A DNA stretch of 59,541 bases from an uncultured Spirochaetaceae bacterium. Lineage in GTDB: Bacteria > Spirochaetota > Spirochaetia > Treponematales > Treponemataceae. The translations under genes and the position numbers were made by a program. The notes beneath the pieces were generated by a model, which saw only the letters and a list, made by a program, of their open reading frames with translations, made no database searches and was not told the DNA's origin. Below are positions 58,257 to 59,541 of this stretch, one piece after another. Location of the stretch: assembly GCA_902799965.1 (NCBI GenBank), contig CADCCO010000003.1, positions 1-59,541 on the forward strand, read 5' to 3'. The first letter of the stretch is position 1, and every line of letters begins with the position of its first letter.

Positions 58257-58400
58257 ATGGCCAAGACAACAGTATTGCCCGGAAATTCACACTACAGCGA
58301 AGGCGGAAGAATGCCTTCAACCACAGGAAACCAAAGCGGCGGAAACCGAGGCAACAACCCGCCCGCATCGCATGGCAGCAACAACGGAGGCAAAAAATGA
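58257..58400 (+). CDS. 47-residue Gly/Asn/Ser-rich small peptide
   Basis: ATG 58257 has AAGGAG 7 nt upstream. The product begins MAKTTVLPGNSHYSEGGRMP and continues as a Gly/Asn-rich stretch ending SNNGGKK. No signal peptide, no membrane segment, probably disordered. The stop overlaps the next gene as ATGA. The strong ribosome site, elaborate leader and coupling argue that it is a real gene. It could be a leader peptide, a small secreted or structural peptide, or a precursor peptide; no Cys is present. Function unknown. Confidence 0.6.
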   Translation: MAKTTVLPGNSHYSEGGRMPSTTGNQSGGNRGNNPPASHGSNNGGKK

Positions 58401-59143
58401 AAAAATTTTTATTGCCCACAGCCATGGTGGCAGTTCTGCTTTCAATGCCGCTCGTTGTAAGTTGCTCCAACAGTTCAGACCCTGTTTCTGACTACCTTCA
58501 AATTTCTACATACACGTCCTATAATACTAAGTATCCTACGCCATCAGCTCCTACCATCACAGTTGAGAAGTCTGAATGGACAAACGGCATCAAGGTAAAG
58601 GTGTCACCTGGAGACAATTGGAGCAAATGCTATTTTGCTAATGCTGGTGATTTTCTTATTTATACAGACAATTACGTTTGCGATGGATGGATTTATAAAA
58701 AAGCAGACTATGAAACGGTAATTTTCAAAGGCAAGAGCGGAGTGTTAAAGTTTGAGGTGAGGGTGAAGTATAAATTATCAGAACGAGGGACAACTATTGA
58801 GACAAGTTATTACAGCGATCCATACAACTTTACCTACACGCCGCTCACAGCGCCAACAGGGGTTACTGCAACAAAAGTTGATTCGAGCAAAGCGCAAATA
58901 TCATGGAATTCCACAAAAGCTCAAAGCTATAAGATTTATGGAGGATCCGACTCAAATTTTGAATCCGCCACATTGTTAGCAACTGTTGAAAAAGATAAGA
59001 CCACCTGCGAAGTTAGCAATTCTTTCAGTTATTATTGGGTTCAAGCGTATCAGAGAGCAAATACTTTGAGCAAATCAGGCACAGAAATGACCTATATCTA
59101 CGATAGCGCAACCAGCGATCCAGTTCACTACACCGAAAGCTGA
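58397..59143 (+). CDS. Fibronectin-type-III-like lipoprotein, AT-rich
   Basis: 248 residues. MKKFLLPTAMVAVLLSMPLVVSC gives a lipobox-like end with Cys23. The mature part holds a strand-rich region (about 45-150) and a recognisable FN3-like domain (LTAPTGVTATKVDSSKAQISWNSTKAQSYKIYGGSDS...CEVSNSFSYYWVQAYQ). Codon use is AT-rich, unlike nearly all other genes here, suggesting acquisition. ATG 58397 overlaps the small-peptide stop (ATGA), with GGAGG upstream inside that gene. Probably a surface lipoprotein; ligand unknown. Confidence 0.78.
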   Translation: MKKFLLPTAMVAVLLSMPLVVSCSNSSDPVSDYLQISTYTSYNTKYPTPSAPTITVEKSEWTNGIKVKVSPGDNWSKCYFANAGDFLIYTDNYVCDGWIYKKADYETVIFKGKSGVLKFEVRVKYKLSERGTTIETSYYSDPYNFTYTPLTAPTGVTATKVDSSKAQISWNSTKAQSYKIYGGSDSNFESATLLATVEKDKTTCEVSNSFSYYWVQAYQRANTLSKSGTEMTYIYDSATSDPVHYTES

Positions 59144-59190
59144 GCCGCCAAGCGCCATCCTGCGCTAAAGCCAAGTCTTTTTAGACAATT

Positions 59191-59220
59191 CGCCGTCCGC
59201 TCCTGGACGGCGTTTTTTTT
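59191..59220 (+). terminator. Terminator after the FN3 lipoprotein
   Basis: CGCCGTCC (59191-59198) pairs with GGACGGCG (59205-59212), followed by eight T. Confidence 0.88.
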
Positions 59221-59269
59221 CGCTCCCCGCATTAACTTCAAGGCCCCAGCCCCAAGAAAAGACTCACAT

Positions 59270-59398
59270 AAAAAAAAGCCCGGCAGCCTGCCCAAAATGG
59301 AGGGGGCGTAAGAAAAATTGCGCCAGCAATTTTTAGGCTCATCGATGCCACCGGGCTCGCCGCTTGCCGGCAAGCGGCGCCGCAGGTGGCTGCCGGGC
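59270..59398 (-). repeat. Large multi-stem palindromic element with right copy of the 20-bp repeat
   Basis: Outer arms GCCCGGCAGCC (59278-59288) and GGCTGCCGGGC (59388-59398) enclose AAAAATTGC/GCAATTTTT (59313-59321/59326-59334), GCCACC/GGTGGC (59347-59352/59385-59390, competing with the outer arm) and a perfect 22-bp palindrome CGCCGCTTGCC plus complement (59358-59379). On the minus strand it ends in a run of eight T and would act as a terminator. The left end is the 20-bp repeat also found at 58084. Similar in plan to the element at 3978-4189. Confidence 0.65.
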
Positions 59399-59405
59399 CG
59401 GAAAC

Positions 59406-59474
59406 TCAATCTTGACCAAAACACTTTTCCAGCCATACAGTTCCGAACCAGGCGGCGCGAACGGCAATGCCGTC
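59406..59474 (-). pseudogene. Possible 3' remnant of an amino-acid-binding protein gene
   Basis: The minus-strand frame reads DGIAVRAAWFGTVWLEKCFGQD then stop. This resembles the C-terminus of the family 3 binding protein in this window (DGTVARISAAWFGSD). An in-frame TAG (59484-59486) interrupts the frame just upstream and TAA a little further on, so if real it is a decayed fragment. The nucleotide match to 38817-38870 is partial. Low confidence because the window ends here. Confidence 0.3.
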
Positions 59475-59541
59475 GCTCCCTGCCTACTTCGCGGCAACGG
59501 ATGGCAGGACAAAAATTATTTAGCTAAAGGCATAAAACTGC

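Noticed and set aside
57941..58396. Longer in-frame N-terminus for the FN3 lipoprotein reaching back into the hydrolase gene
   Set aside because: The extension crosses the leader hairpins and is basic low-complexity sequence; a lipoprotein signal peptide begins exactly at 58397 with GGAGG upstream.
59128..59436. 102-codon minus-strand frame over the terminator and palindrome
   Set aside because: It reads through strong hairpins, is Arg/Pro-rich in the way of shadow frames, and has no ribosome site or family resemblance.
59270..59541. Integron attC-like site, since some treponemes carry chromosomal integrons with palindromic recombination sites
   Set aside because: The element lacks the RYYYAAC and GTTRRRY core sites expected at the ends of attC; no integrase gene is in the window.
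1..59541. CRISPR array, prophage or insertion sequence
   Set aside because: No regularly spaced repeats, no cas, integrase, transposase or phage structural genes were seen on either strand.

Overview
The window looks like a chromosomal segment of a moderately GC-rich spirochaete, most likely a Treponema-like commensal. This is inferred from gene content: a UPF0164/FadL-like outer-membrane protein, an RsbU-type SpoIIE phosphatase with a large periplasmic region, a CHASE2 adenylate cyclase, a DUF4912 protein beside a GH57 enzyme, and many signal-peptide proteins with beta-propeller or TPR folds. No phage, transposase, CRISPR array or rRNA was seen. One tRNA gene, tRNA-Arg(CCG), is present.

Layout. 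25-3969: a ChvE-GguA-GguB sugar ABC transporter with a terminator hairpin after the binding-protein gene, followed by a 210-nt structured intergenic element. 4190-6445: DUF4912 and GH57 on the minus strand. 6561-7748: thiI. 7787-14177 (minus): three outer-membrane beta-barrel genes followed by a processive lipid glycosyltransferase, apparently one operon. 14320-20688 (plus): a beta-propeller protein, a degenerate LytM protein, two phosphohexomutases and a DnaQ-type exonuclease. 20764-29961 (minus): a LysM/LytM protein, a lysine-rich protein, a giant SpoIIE phosphatase and a large periplasmic repeat protein. 30072-31370: UPF0164. 31362-35403 (minus): yajC-secD-secF-ispH from a consensus promoter. 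35531-41122 (minus): a polar amino-acid ABC transporter, an S41 protease lipoprotein and argH. 41204-42533: a lipoprotein and a HEAT-repeat protein. 42739-51570 (plus): maf, then rpsB-tsf, then frr-uppS-cdsA-dxr-rseP plus a propeller protein, the last six genes abutting or overlapping by 4 nt. 51621-54299 (minus): aminotransferase and glgA. 54346-58073: CHASE2 cyclase and an alpha/beta hydrolase. 58084-59289: a compositionally distinct cassette holding a 47-codon Gly/Asn-rich peptide gene translationally coupled to a fibronectin-type lipoprotein.

Functional themes. Sugar import, two phosphohexomutases, glycogen synthase and a GH57/DUF4912 pair point to polyglucan storage. uppS, cdsA, dxr, ispH, rseP, yajC-secDF and the barrel/glycosyltransferase operon serve envelope and isoprenoid synthesis. 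The SpoIIE phosphatase and cyclase are signalling outputs joined to large periplasmic sensor regions.

The most unusual signals are: (1) the 58.1-59.3 kb cassette, with a leader of three overlapping, mutually exclusive hairpins, flanked by 20-bp direct repeats; (2) a 78-bp twin-palindrome repeat in two copies, each supplying the TAG stop codon of the gene before it; (3) many genes whose -10 box lies only 6-9 nt before the start codon, suggesting frequent leaderless mRNAs; (4) a large periplasmic-protein gene whose signal peptide can only be reached from a non-canonical ATT (or CTG) start; (5) two large multi-stem intergenic palindromes.
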